A stretch of DNA of 64,000 bases, from assembly GCF_036898095.1 (NCBI RefSeq), contig NC_090768.1:48463201-48527200 (forward strand). The letters are read 5' to 3'. Made by a program: the position numbers and the translations under genes. The first letter of the stretch is position 1. Each line of letters starts with the position of its first letter. This document shows, in pieces, positions 1 to 12,007 of this stretch. Under the pieces are notes generated by a model. The model was not told the origin of the DNA and did not search any database. It worked only from the letters and a program-made list of their open reading frames with translations. The stretch comes from Palaemon carinicauda. Its lineage: Eukaryota; Arthropoda; Malacostraca; Decapoda; Palaemonidae.

Positions 1-82
1 CATTATAACAAAGGAGATGAAATGATGCAAAAATAAAACTGTGAAAATTTTAGGGGGGAAATCAAGAACTACTGCAATACCT

Positions 83-378
83 CCTATATAGTAAAGTGGT
101 GGCATGCTAGCCTTGCATTTACATAAACTGCAGATCGAGTCCAAAATTAGCTTGTGAATTTTAGCTGTTTACTTGGGAGGTTACTGCTATAATTGGGCAC
201 CAAGGTTGTGAGATTTTTTTGAAAAATTAATAAGAATGGTACTACTTTCTAGGTAGTAGAGTGGTAGCATGCTAGCCTCGCATTTACATGGACTGCAGAT
301 CGAGTCCCAATTCAGCTTATGAGTTTAAGCAGTTTACTTAGGAGGTTACTGCTGTGATTGGGCACTGAGGTTGGGGGT
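83..378 (+). repeat. Two head-to-tail copies of a tRNA-derived SINE-like repeat
   Basis: Two similar units of about 130 bp lie at roughly 83-211 and 249-378. Each has a tRNA-like head (AGAGTGGTAGCATGCTAGCC in the second) and a box-B-like AGATCGAGTCC, then a shared tail containing TTACT-AGGAGGTTACTGCT and ATTGGGCAC. The tRNA cloverleaf is degenerate and no functional tRNA is claimed. This arrangement fits a tRNA-derived SINE. The family name is unknown to me. Confidence 0.6.
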
Positions 379-1102
379 TGTGTTTGCCAAGCTGACATTC
401 TGATGAGCTCCTCTTTAGATTGAATTGGAACTGAAACCTGATACCTTTCCAAACAATTACCAAAAGAAAAGCTTTATTATTTCTATGAAGTTCCCCTGAT
501 GCTTATGTTGCTTCCCTCTCAAAGCTGTTTAAATTTCAACATCTACCAAAAACTGAAAAATTCTGCTTTCTTTCCTTGCAAAATTCTTCCCCTTTTGGCA
601 AGCATCGAGCCATCTGGTGGTTTACTATCTAAGGGATGATGCATTATAGTTCCCTTTACCATTCAGTTCTCTTTTCACATGTACCGTGATCGATCGTCTA
701 TAATCCCACATGATTTAAATTAGGATTTTTCCTTTGTGGTCTTAGGTTATTCAGTTTTTAATTGGGGATGTTTTATTCTTGGATTGCTATGAAAGCTGGT
801 GAGTGGTTCGAATATGCATGAGTAAATCACAAGGTGATTACGAATTATTCCCAGCTTTGTGAAACATGCCAGCTGGCGGGTTGTGTTTGCTTTTTATGTT
901 TAGAGGAAGATGCTTGCTTAAAATTTATCTTTTTGGGTATGTTCAGTTGATAGCTGATCGTTTTCATTGTTCTGATTTAACGTAAATCAATTATTATATG
1001 CCATCATTATTTAGCTTTTTTTACCATTTAGTTCATGGAAAAATCCAGAAGACTGGGAAACTTTAAATATTTTACAGGAAAATGTACATTAAGCGAGCTT
1101 CC
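379..1102. other. Intronic sequence, nothing recognised
   Basis: AT-rich sequence between the SINE copies and DIRS copy A1. I looked on the minus strand for the last PLRG1 exon (WD repeat 7 and the basic tail) and did not find it. No other gene, repeat or RNA is evident. Confidence 0.5.
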
Positions 1103-1347
1103 AAAAATGTTATTTTCCTTAGTAAAATAAATTTTTTAATATACTTACCCGATGATCATGTAGCTGTCAACTCTGTTGCCCGACAGAAATCTAAGGTCGG
1201 GATACGCCAGCGATCGCTATACAGGTGGGGGTGTACACAACAGCGCCATCTGTGAGCAGGTACTCAAGTACTTCTTGTCAACAAGAACTCAATTTTCTCC
1301 TCGGTCCACTGGTTCTCTATGGGGAGGAAGGGAGGGTCCTTAAATTC

Positions 1348-1436
1348 ATGATCATCGGGTAAGTATATTCAAAAATTTATTTTACTAAGGAAAATAACAT
1401 TTTTCAATATTAATCTTACCCGATGATCATGTAGCT
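1348..1436. repeat. Internal complementary region (ICR) of A1
   Basis: This segment, just inside the left ITR (the element's 3' side), is complementary to the circle junction of the element: the right terminus fused to the left terminus. It carries A1-specific variants, such as CTTAG before TAAAATAAAT and the ATGATCATCGGG arms. In DIRS-1-type replication this region templates the joining of the ends before circle formation. Confidence 0.88.
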
Positions 1437-1844
1437 GATTCACACCCAGGGTGGTGGGTGGAGACCAGCATACATGTTAACATTAGAAGCTAAGTATCCC
1501 GTATCTCATTTTAGCAGTTATTCAAAATAACAAACATAAAATAAATAAGTACCTGGTAAGGAAGTCGACTTGAACCATTACTCTGCCTTTTTAAGTACGT
1601 CTTCCTTACTGAGCCTAGCGATCCTCTTAGGATGCTGAGCGACTCCTAGGTGCTGAAGTATGAAGGGCTGCAACCCATACTAAAGGACCTCATCACAACC
1701 TCTAATCTAGGCGCTTCTCAAGAAAGAATTTGACCACCCGCCAAATCAACCAGGATGCGAAAGGCTTCTTAGCCTTCCGGACAACCCATAAAAACAACAT
1801 TAAAACATTTCAAGAGACAGATTAAAAGGATATGGAATTAGGGA

Positions 1845-2997
1845 ATTGTAGTGGTGGAGCCCCCACCACTACTGCACTCGTTGCTACGAATGGTCCCAGA
1901 GTGTAGCAGTTCTCGTAAAGAGACTGGACATTCTTAAGATAAAAGACGCGAACACTGATTAGCTTTTCCAAAAGGTTGCGTCGAATATATTTTGCAGAGA
2001 TCTATTTTGTTTAAAGGTCACGGAAGTTGTGACAGCTCTAACTTCGTGTGTCCTTACCTTCAGCCAAGCTTGGTCTTCCTCATTCAGAAGGGAATGAGCT
2101 TCTCGTATTAACAGTCTGAAAATAATAGGATAAAGAATTCTCTGACATAGGCAAAGATGAATTCTTAACTGAACACCATAATGCTTCAGACGGGCCTCGT
2201 AAAGGTTTTTAAAATAGAACTTAAGAGCTCTTACAGGACATAATACTCTTTCTAGTTCATTTCCAACCATACGATAAGTTTGGAATATCGAACGATATTG
2301 GTCAAGGCCGAGAAGGCAGCTCGTGTTTGGCTAGAAAACCAAGATGTAGAACATGTAGCCGTTTCGGATGAAAATCCGATGTTCTTGCTGAAGGCATGAA
2401 TCTCACTGACTCTTTTAGCTGTGGTTAAGCATATCAGGAAAAGAGTCTTAAAGGTGAGATCTTTCAGGGAGGCTGATTGAAGTGGTTCGAACCTGTCTAA
2501 CATAAGGAATCTTAGAACCACGTCTAAATTCCAACCAGGTGTAACCAAACGACGCTCCTTCGTGGTCTCAAAAGACTTAAGGAGGTCCTGTAGATCTTTA
2601 TTGTTGGAAAGATCTAAGCCTCTGTGACGGAAGACTGATGCCAACATGCTTCTATAACCCTTGAAAGTGGGAGCTGAAAGAGATCGCTCATTCCTCAGAT
2701 ATAAGAGGAAGTCAGCTATTTGAGTTACAGAGGTACTGGTCGAGGATACGGATACTGACTTGCACCAGTTTCGGAAGATTTCCCACTTCGATTGGTAGAC
2801 TCTAAGGGTGGATGTTCTCCTTGCTCTAACAATCGCTCTGGTTGCCTCCTTCGAAAAACCTCTAGTTCTCGAGAGTCTTTCGATACTCTGAAGGCAGTGA
2901 GACGAAGAGCGTGGAGGCCTTGGAGTACCTTCTTACGCGTGGCAGACGTAGCAGGTCCACCCTTAGGGGAAGAGTTCTGGGAACGTCTACTAGCCAT
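1845..2997 (-). pseudogene. Tyrosine recombinase of A1, broken
   Basis: DIRS-type integrase of the phage tyrosine-recombinase superfamily, which would insert the circular DNA copy. Recognisable blocks are the Arg motif AKRVSEIH, the HxxR motif THEVRAV and the tryptophan block ATFWKS. At least two frame changes occur (near 2260 and 2650-2720). A stop codon follows FWKS, before the expected catalytic tyrosine. The corresponding start is the ATG at 2997. Closest to the A2 and A4 recombinases at nucleotide level. Not functional. Confidence 0.82.
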
Positions 2998-3955
2998 CGA
3001 AGTACCTCGGTAAGTTATTCTCTCGCGGGCCAAAGGGAAGCAACTAGTGTCAACTTTGTCCCATCGTGAGAGGCGAACTTCTGCAGTACCTTGTTGACAA
3101 TCTAGAACGGAGGGAACGCATATAGATCTAGATGAGACTAATCTAGTAGAAAGGCATCTAAAAGAACCACTGCTGGGTCCGGGATAGATGAGCAAAGTAT
3201 TGAGAGCCTCTTGGACATCGAGGTTGCGAAGAGATCTATGGTTGGCTGGCCCCAGGTGACCCAAAGTCTCTTGCATACATCTTTGTGGAGGGTCCAATAT
3301 GTTGGAATCATTGTCCCTTCCTACTGAGACAATCTGCTAAGACATTCAAGTTGCCTTGGAAGAAACTTGTTACTAGTGAAAAGTCTAGACCTGTTGAACA
3401 GGAGAGGAGGTCACTTGCGAACTCGCACCATGTCAGAGAGTAGGTCCCTCCTTGCTAGGAGATGAACATCAAAGCAGGGAGTTGTCCGTGTTCACCTCCA
3501 CTACTTTGCCTTGAAGGAGAGACCTGAAGCTTTTCCAGGTCAGACGTACTGCCAGAAGCTTCTTGCAGTTAAAATGCATTGTCCTTTGACTCGAGTTCCA
3601 TAATCCCGAGTATTCCCTACCGCCTAAGGTCGCACCCCAGCCTACGTCCGATGCGTCTGAGAAGAGAACGTGGTTGGGAGTCTGAACAGTCAGGGGAAGA
3701 CCCTATAAAAGGTTGATAAAGTCCTTTCATCAAGTCAGACCAGACTTAACTTCCGGAAACCGGGATCGAGACCGCTTCTAGCGTCTTGTCCTTTTCCAGT
3801 GAAGAGCTAGATGAAACCGAAGAGGACGGAGGTGTAGTCTTCCAAGTGACACCAATTGAACCACGGATGACAGTGTCCTAACCAGACTCATCCACAGCCT
3901 GACAGGGCCGTGTTCCTTCTTCAGCCTCTTCTGGATGGATAGCAGGGCTGGGGGT
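2730..3955 (-). pseudogene. RNase H and methyltransferase-like remnant of A1 pol
   Basis: The 3' part of the pol gene survives: RNase H and the downstream methyltransferase-like domain in broken frames, and the end of the RT domain (RLHLRPLRFHLALHW near 3800). The RT catalytic core with the YLDDW box is absent. The sequence passes at about 3950 straight from the RT connection region into gag, so roughly 2 kb relative to A2 has been deleted. Without RT the copy could only have moved using proteins made by other copies. Confidence 0.78.
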
Positions 3956-6095
3956 TGATTGTCTTGTTCAGCCATGTCCTCATCAGAGGGTTCCTCATCC
4001 GAAACTGATGAGGAAACGGCAACGGAGTGGGCAACGTCTGACTCGCTGAATCCGGTCGCACTGGTGGATGCGTGACGGAGCCGGACACAAGATCATGGTA
4101 CTGCTGCACAGTCTGTGAACTGTCAACCATGGGGATGCGAGGAAGTACAGCGACAACCCGAAACTGTCTAGACTGTCTGGGTAGTGCAGACAACCCCTTA
4201 TCGGGTTGCTGAGGTTGCCGCACTGCGTCACAACAAGTCACCTCTGCTGGTTGTTGAACGTCTTCCCAGTGACACACTGAACATCCACAACCACCTCCGA
4301 GAGTAGCTTAACGTCAACGTGCGACTGGCAACCCACACTGGGTCGCACCGGTGGAGGAACCATCTCAACTGGCGGACGTGAGTAGGATACCTCAGCGTCA
4401 ACAGGGCGTACAACCAACCGGTAGGAAGGTCGTTGGCAAGAAGGTTCTTCTCCGTAAAAAATCCTCTATCAAGGACTAAGCTTGGACTGCATGTCTTGCA
4501 ACAAAGCCCAAGGTCTATGGGAGCAGGTGTGGCAACAGACGGGGTTAGCGACTGAAGCGGAACCATTTACCCTCCCTGGAAGCATGTTATGCTTTAATTA
4601 AAGTCCATAGGAGGCTAAGCAGCTTAAGGCTCCTCTCCAAATGACAGAGTCCTCAAGGGAATATCAGAAGGAGGGAGAACAGCACTTTCTCATCTACAGG
4701 AACCATGTCCGAGAAAAGCTAGGTTATCTCAGTGAGGGTTTCACTGGTGCATAAGCAGCAGACCAGAAGGCAACGTTATGAAACTGCTTGACAGTCTGTG
4801 AACTGTCAAAAACTGAACTGTCAACCCCAACAGGTGCGTGAGGACATACAGCACTGGCGTATTAGTAGCACACCAGAAGGCAATGTCATGTAACTGTTAG
4901 ACAGTCTGTGAGTTGGCAACAACCAAAGCTGTGTGGGGAAGCCTCAACTCCTGACTGACTAGTTTGCTGCGGGCGAGTGGCGGTAACCACAGTGTGTTGC
5001 TGAGGCTGACACACCGTGTCAAAACACGGCAGCTTGTGGTAGCTCACGCACGGCAACGGAGAGCTCCGTGTGTCTGTGGGAGTCAGCATGCGTCTGGCAG
5101 GGTCGATTGCGCATGGGTGGAGGAGCTCTCACAACAAGAGTGTGGGAGCAGGCAGCCATGCCGGGCGCACAACCGTGGCAGGCTGTAGGCCAACGGGTGC
5201 ATCGTCAACCTTCTCCGCAGTCGGAGAGTGGGAGCTGGCAACAACAAAAGCGGAGTGCTGGTGCGTGGGAGGGACTGCCGTGGGTTGCGGAGCATGCCGC
5301 ATTGTGGCAAAACACGGCAGCTTGACAGCACCTTCCCACTGCTGATGCGGTAGCTCACGCATGTCAACGGAGGGTGCAGCATGAACATGCGTCTGGCAGG
5401 GTCGACTGCGCATCGGTGGTGGAGCTCTCACAGGTGGAGTGTGGGAGCAGGCAGCCGCAGTATCTGCTGAGCGCACAACCGTGGCAGGTTGTAGGTTAAC
5501 AGGTGCAGTGTCAACCTTCTCAGCACGATACTCCTGCATGAAGGAAGCAAGCTGAGACTGCATATCTGCAGCATGGACCACTAGGGTCTATAAAAGACGG
5601 CAACAAACGGAGCTACTGTCCGTTGTGACTGAGGGTCTAAAACAGCTGGTGCGGCAACAGACGGAGTTACTGCCTGTTGCGGTACCACCTTGCCTCTCTC
5701 GGAAGGTGTGCAGTCGTCGAAGACTGCAGCGAATCCGAACTGACCCAGTGGCTACACCTAGGCCGTTGGACTTGCGCGGAAGGGACCGACTTGCACTTAA
5801 AAGCTGCAAGATTTGGTCCATGGTTTCTGCGAGAAACCTCTTCCGCAGACGAGGAATAAATGGGCTCTCTCGTCTTTGTGTGGGTGGGGTGATCACGTCG
5901 GCAACGTGTGTAGATACACCCGAAACCACGGAGGGAAACGTCTGTTCGTCGATCAAGGCCTGTGGAACCCATAAGTCCTTCGACATTACTTCTCCCCTGG
6001 GCTTGGGAGCTTGTAAGAGGTATCGGACTAGGTGAACAACTGGCACGAACAGACGAACCCTCGAACGCAACACTGTAACACTTTGCGCATATCAC
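3956..6095 (-). pseudogene. gag-like gene of A1, partly duplicated and frameshifted
   Basis: Structural-protein-like ORF1 of the DIRS element. Two overlapping gag portions lie in series. The portion at about 3956-4570 resembles A2 and A4 (SSDEE-type acidic block, VDSSQTVQQ motif). The portion from about 4595 resembles A3 (the same CCATAG-AGCAGCTT-AGGCTCCTCTCC segment). Within the second portion, about 305 bp is repeated in tandem (about 4950-5260 and 5260-5570). The element-proximal end (5588-6095) encodes the SSVRA and SQAQGRSNV motifs shared by every family A gag. No single frame spans the region. Confidence 0.75.
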
Positions 6096-7317
6096 TTTAT
6101 CACTTTTGATTTTCTGTTTGCACTTATTTCACTGAACTCGAAACTTTAAGTGATTTGTACCTGAAACACGCAATCCTATCCTTCATTAAAAGGTAGTAAT
6201 TGCGAAAACAGTTTTACAATGCAACAGAAAAACATAATGAAAGATAAAGAATTCAGTGGCTGGAAAAGAGACTAAACACTAGATCAAATAAACTACGTTT
6301 AAAATCTCTCACCGCAAAAAGCCTGGGAACAAGAATAAAACTCTAGAAACGTTTTACCTTCTTCCCCTAAAGCGACTAGGGAGAAGAGTAAAAAACGAGA
6401 ACAACGTTACCCGCTTGAACGAATCGTTTATTCTCCTCTCTCTCCCTCCGTCTCTATCTCTCTCTCTCTCTCTTGACTTAGAACCTGAGAGATGAGCCCA
6501 ATTATATATCGTTAAAACATATTATTTGTTAAAGGAAAAAACTGAAAGGTTTCCAAAATAAAAAGTTCCTTTATTAGAATTAAAACCATTTAAGCTAAGA
6601 AAGAATGAACGAAACGCTAGAATCGGTTTACTCTTACTGCAACGTGAAATACTCTCTCTCTATCGTAACGATAGAGCGCATGTTGAACGTTCTGAACGTC
6701 AACAACTGCGGAGACTAAACTAAACGTTAGTTCATCTTTGAAAACAGTACGAGACTATCAAAGAAATTCTTTCAAAAACATTAAAATTAAAAAAGTATAA
6801 ATTCTTAAAAGGAAATACGATATGACGGGCTCAATGTTAATTAACTTCGGTTCCAAGTAAGGACCGCCTACTATTAGGAAAGGTCGCATATAAACAAACA
6901 TAAAAATTGATTTTTTATAAGTTTATAATAAATGGAAAGTTAATCGAAGAGGCTATAAATGGCGGAGAGAAATAAAATAAATAGATCTATAACTTGTTGC
7001 AAAATTACCAAAAACCTAAACACACTTCCGTCTAAGGGAAGGGTCGGTCATTAAAAGTGAAAGAGAGTTCATACTCTCTTCGTCACCAACACTTCCGTCT
7101 AAGGGAAGGGTCGGCCATTAAAAGTGAAAGAGAGTCCATACTCTCTTCGTCACCATAATTAAATCTATCCAAAACGAGTTCAAGTTTTGAAATGAAGATA
7201 AAACCCCTGCATAGCGAAAGCTCAAAACTGGAATAGTGTACTTCCCCAAAACGTTGTGAAAACTAATCCAGTTAGGGACGGCGTATTTAGTAGGTCTTGC
7301 CTGTGGCACGACAGAGG
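6096..7317 (-). other. Alternative long 5' leader of A1
   Basis: About 1.2 kb between the gag remnant and the right ITR, homologous to the leader of A3 (39303-40590) but absent from A2 and A4, which instead encode the N-terminal zinc-motif part of gag here. Contents include a CT-rich tract at about 6431-6472, GGGA-AAGAGTAAAAA-type direct repeats, and a 67-bp tandem duplication (period from 7024 to 7091) covering a start context read on the minus strand as Met-Ala-Asp-Pro. Confidence 0.65.
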
Positions 7318-7488
7318 AAAAATTGAGTTCTTGTTGACAAGAAGTACTTGAGTACCTGCTCACAGATGGCGCTGTTGTGTACACCCCCACCTGTATAGCG
7401 ATCGCTGGCGTATCCCGACCTTAGATTTCTGTCGGGCAACAGAGTTGACAGCTACATGATCATCGGGTAAGATTAATATTGAAAAATG

Positions 7489-7819
7489 ATGCAATATGAA
7501 CATCAGGAGAGTATAGAAATAAATCTTTCCTTTATTTTCTACTGTACTTCACTCTAAAACAACCACAATATTTTGTTCCATTAATTGTGAAGTGATTACT
7601 GTACAGAATAATTTTTCAGAAATGTTTTATTTAATTTTCTCTATATAATGGTAAAGCACTAATTTTATACAGTAGTTCTTACTATATATGTAAGCTGTCA
7701 AATACTTCGCATAAGATCATAGTAATTTAGTAAGACAATGGTTATATTGCTATATGACAACACGGCTGATATAGATAATAATATAAATAAAAGTAGAAAA
7801 AGTTTATAAAGATAGTTAC
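7489..7819. other. PLRG1 intron between A1 and exon 7820-7967
   Basis: AT-rich intronic sequence beginning at the right flank of A1 and ending at the donor site of the exon. No gene or repeat recognised. Confidence 0.6.
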
Positions 7820-7967
7820 CTGGTTGAACGGGTGCTTGTAATTTTTGGAAATTGTACCCGGTACGCCAGTCCCAAAAATAGAGTGTACCATTATCTGCAC
7901 CAGAAACTAATACACCTTCCCGATTGACACCTAGACAGTTGACAATGGCATTATGCCCGGAAAGATT
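7820..7967 (-). CDS. PLRG1: PLRG1, fourth coding exon (WD repeat 6)
   Basis: A 148-bp exon encodes 49 residues plus one base, ending in phase 1. It reads [18 protein letters not shown], then [21 protein letters not shown], which is WD repeat 6 of PLRG1. The acceptor is TTCACAG and the donor CAG/GTAACT. The last WD repeat and the basic C-terminal tail are not found in the remaining 7.8 kb to the left. The gene therefore continues beyond the window, and the next intron is longer than 7.8 kb and contains DIRS copy A1. The intron on the 5' side is 13 kb and contains DIRS copy A2. Confidence 0.94.
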
Positions 7968-10900
7968 CTGTGAATAGAAAGAAGCCAATTACATTAAAAA
8001 AAATATATCGCGCACCATTCTGATATAGGAGGTCAGAATGCTAATACATACAAAATTCAAATGAAATTTACACATTAGCAAACCACATCAAAATGACAAG
8101 TTTTTAAAGTAATTTACATTTTTCCTAAATATAAAAACCTAAGTCCTTTAATAGTTTCAAGTGTCCCAAAGTATAGACTGCATTATGGGGCACATATCTT
8201 ATAATTACCATAAGTTTTTCTTAATACAACTATCAACTGCCTCCTTTGACAGAATCTGGTTTCTCATTTCCCTCGATATCTACATGCGCATGAATCCAAC
8301 AAAATTTAATATTCTTACCTATATTTTCAATTAGATACAGCCATCTAAAAATTTATATTACCATTAGATGTGCTGTACAGTTGTACACTTGTAAAGGTAA
8401 TCTAACAGAGTAAAATTTAGAAACCATATCCCAAATCCAACACCAGCACTGGACTTAGCTCAATCAGTAAAAACTAAAACAGAGCCCTTCCTTATTGCAT
8501 TGAGTGTGCTCTAGGAAAGTAACCCTCAATACCATGTGGATATTTCTCGCTTTGGATCAGATATACATTTACAAAATCCTACGGAGGGAAGTTTCCTTTT
8601 ATGCCCTATAGAGTACAGTACTCCATATGGGAGATTTTACCTTTGGGGATTCCCAATTCCTCCAAAGTACTTAAAACTATACCCTAAAGGTATAAGGTAT
8701 CTAGGGAGATTATCATAAAAAGTAATGCATTTTACATTGGCAACTTTTGAAGTCTAACCCAATATCAAGCCAGCAGTGACTGGCATTGAAGATTTAAAGG
8801 CAGTTCACAATCATCTATTAAAAAACTAGGTATGGGACATTTAAGAGCTCCACTGGCAAGTCAAATTCCATATTACTGCTATTACTGTTTTTGTTACTGA
8901 GGAATATATTTCACAGCCAACACAAGTTTGGAGGAAATTAATGCATTGTAGAGCATTATGAGGTGCTTTTAATCAGCATCCCAAAGAGTATGGAATGAAA
9001 TTCTAATGAAATTAGAAATGAATACAATTTACCTTCAAGTTTTTAATATGAGAAATTCATAATATCTTACTGTCAAATAACAATCATAAGACGCATGTTT
9101 CATTCTTACAAGAAATTCTTTTCCCATACGTTCTGTATACGTATAAATCAGGGTTGGGATGAACATTCCTTTTATGGCAAAAATGTAAAGCCCTAGTTTT
9201 CAAAGGTGAAAATTTGATCATCGTTTAGCAGCCCACTTTACTATTCTATTAGTTAGATTGAAATTTCTCTCAGCAACAACTATTTGTGATGATACAAATA
9301 ATATAGAGAGGCCATCAACAAAAAAGAAATGCATAATTTCACAAAAGATAGGAGAATTAATACCATTTAAGGATAATGTAAATAACGTTACGCTAGGGTA
9401 ACCTAATGGAACACCTTGATTATAATTGTGAATATACAGTACTGCCTACTTTTATCTTAAATTGGTAGCTATTCATGAAAGATCTAACAAACTTTGAGAG
9501 GTTTAGCTCCAAGTCAAATTTCATGAATGGTTCAAAGAATAAAAGTGTCTCCAGGTGGTATCATGTCTTTTCCAAGTCTGTTTTTGCTGGCACAAGTTTC
9601 ACAAATTGATGACACTAGTCTAAAACTTCAGTGAAGAATTGCATTCAATGGAATACACATTGAAAGGGTTAATAAGTCATTTCTGTAATAAAATTCATAC
9701 CAATTGGGCATTTACTATCTTTTCGGTTAATTTAAATATACAAGATGTCAATGCAATCAGGCGATACCATTAGTCGATAATGATTTGACCATCTTTTCCA
9801 TGTTTAAAAAAGGCTAAAACGATAGCAATATTCCAAATATTTGAAAATAAATTCTTTCCACATTATATTGATGAGACTAAGCAAAATTTATTTAGTTTCA
9901 GTACTAGCTATATGAACAGATTTAGACCAGCTTAGTCTGGTAGAAGGTGTCTAGTCATTCAGTCATTCTTTGTCCCACTTCATATCTTTTTACACCTCTA
10001 CTTGTTGCTCTTTACCAATACTATTCTTTTGCCTATCACAAAGCAAATAATTACCTATCCTTTACATGTGGGTATCCAGACACCACCAACAGTTCCTCTA
10101 TGTTACTTTCCAAACACCATCTCAGCAAGTTGAGGGTTTACAACCAATGGGGCAAAAAGTATATTGCTTGCTAGATGGACAATGGTAGATTTGTACAGTT
10201 TCCTTGTTAAAATAGATTAGCTTACATTCTTAGAAACTAAGCCTCTTACTTAAGCTAATTACATAGTTAAAGTCTTCATTGCAGCTGCTCCAGTGATCGG
10301 AACCAGCCATGAAGAAGGAATGCCTCCGGGTTGCCAACTCCTTTACCTAACAACCACATTTCCCTCAGCCAACAAAACTTCCACAGCTACTACAAGACCA
10401 CATTAGCAAAGGTCTCACTCTTCTAATGGGATTGATAGATTGAGCTAAAAATACTATTTATGGCAGTAATTTTTAGGCACCTTGGTCCATACTGCATTAA
10501 GTTTTCAGGTAACAATAAAGAGCAAATAATTATGCCTAGTTCAAATTGATTTATTGTTCATTGAACTGGTGAAATTCTTATGCTGCTTCACAGATATAAA
10601 AGATGAACTGTCTTTTAGGGAAAAGGAAATGATAGTCAAATCCCTATATCTCTAGGCAGAATCAAAATTTTATGACTTACTATACTATTCTTTGGTGGTG
10701 GTATTTTTGGCACACGAGAGTTATCTTTATGTTCCTGAAGGCTGGAGCTTCTTCAAAATTTGAACAATAAGGCTGAACAAAGGAAAAGCATAAATAGTGA
10801 GACAATTCCCAGATAGTAAGATTGCCTCTATCTTACAGTGTGCTGGATCCATCTGGTTTGAACAGCACCAACATACAAAACACCCTTGTTGATCTCAAGA

Positions 10901-11269
10901 CCAATCTAAGATCAGGGACTGCTCTCCCCAGTTGACACTATCAACTATTACCTGATTCCTACCCATCACCCCTTGCCTCTATTCACATTAAGATATCTAC
11001 TAAAAGCCAACACTAAGTCTTAAATTGTAAACCACACTGATTTCTTACCATACCAATAATGTCAAGTTGTCTGAAATTAAACCTTTTAATCTTTCTGCCT
11101 GGAGCACAGTGAATGTTCTGGATCTAAAATGGTCTGAGCTTGAGGATGTTGAAATATGACCCACTGTCCTGAAGTGTCCAAGTCTCTTTAGCTTGACGAT
11201 CAAGTACATGTGGCACCTAATGTTGTCTAGACATGTCCATAAATGTTATAATCTAAGCAGCTCATAAAT
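7968..11269. other. PLRG1 intron, left part, nothing recognised
   Basis: About 3.3 kb of AT-rich intron between the acceptor of the exon at 7820-7967 and DIRS copy A2. Short open frames here (for example 8536-8718 and 9947-10174 on the plus strand) show no family motif or splice context. I see no RNA gene or structured repeat. Confidence 0.55.
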
Positions 11270-11512
11270 ATGATATTTTAATTATAAAATAAATTTTTGA
11301 ATATACTTACCCGGTGAATATATAATAGCTGCAACTCTGTTGCTCGACAGACAAAAAACAGTAAAAACTCGCCAGCGATCGCTATACAGGTTGCGGGTGT
11401 GCCCACCAGCGCCAACTGTCGGCCAGATACCACTCTCTCGATGTAAACAAAGACTCAATTTCTTCTCATCCCACTGCGTCTCTATTGGGGAGGAAGGGAG
11501 GGTTGTTTAATT

Positions 11513-11607
11513 TATATATTCACCGGGTAAGTATATTCAAAAATTTATTTTATAATTAAAATATCATTTTTAAATATTTAACTTAGCCGGTGAATATATA
11601 ATAGCTG
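11513..11607. repeat. ICR of A2
   Basis: Complementary to the fused termini of A2. One arm (ATTCACCGGGTAAGTATATT) mirrors the left end and the other (ATTTAACTTAGCCGGTGAAT) mirrors the right end. The middle reads through the end-to-end junction, so both termini can be placed to within two bases. Confidence 0.9.
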
Positions 11608-12007
11608 ATTCACACCCAGGGAGGTGGGTAGAGACCAGTTAAATATGTTTACATCGTATAAGCTAAGAGTTTTTTATTTCATTTTGACAGTTATCAATAT
11701 AACAAAACCAAAATAAATAGGTACCTGGTAAGGAAGTCGACTTAGACGATTACTCTGCCTTGTAAGTACGTCTTCCTTACGGAGCCCCGCGATCCTCTTA
11801 GGATGCTGACAGACCCCCAGGAGCTGAAGTATCAAGGGCTGCAACCCATACAACAGGACCTCATCAAACCCCTAATCTGGGCGCTCTCAAGAAATGACTT
11901 TGACCACCCGCCAAATCAACCAGGATGCGAAAGGCTTCTTAGCCTTCCGGACAACCCATAAAAACAACATTAAAACATTTCAAGAGACAGATTAAAAGGA
12001 TATGGAA

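Larger units (their letters stand above)
1103..7488 (-). mobile_element. DIRS-like retrotransposon copy A1 (full-length ends, defective mosaic interior)
   Basis: A tyrosine-recombinase retrotransposon read right to left. The boundaries come from comparing its two ends with its own ICR at 1348-1436. The joined-end sequence read from the ICR has the left terminus TTATTTTCCTTAG abutting the right terminus AATATTGAAAAATG. ITRs at about 1145-1297 and 7318-7470 look identical over about 150 bp. The interior is badly damaged: YR is broken in several places, the RT catalytic core is deleted, and gag is duplicated in part. It lies in a PLRG1 intron in the sense orientation. No target duplication is seen, as expected for DIRS elements. 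Confidence 0.9.

Noticed and set aside
85..310. Functional tRNA genes at the left edge
   Set aside because: Boxes A and B are recognisable but the arms do not pair well and the tails are shared between copies; tRNA-derived SINE is the better reading.
1..7819. Last PLRG1 exon (WD repeat 7 and basic tail)
   Set aside because: Searched by eye on the minus strand for the expected motifs and splice sites; not found, so it presumably lies outside the window.
8536..8718. Short plus-strand open frame in a PLRG1 intron
   Set aside because: No homology pattern, no flanking splice sites, and antisense within an intron; expected by chance. The same applies to 9947-10174, 21362-21610, 23235-23489 and 42785-43045.
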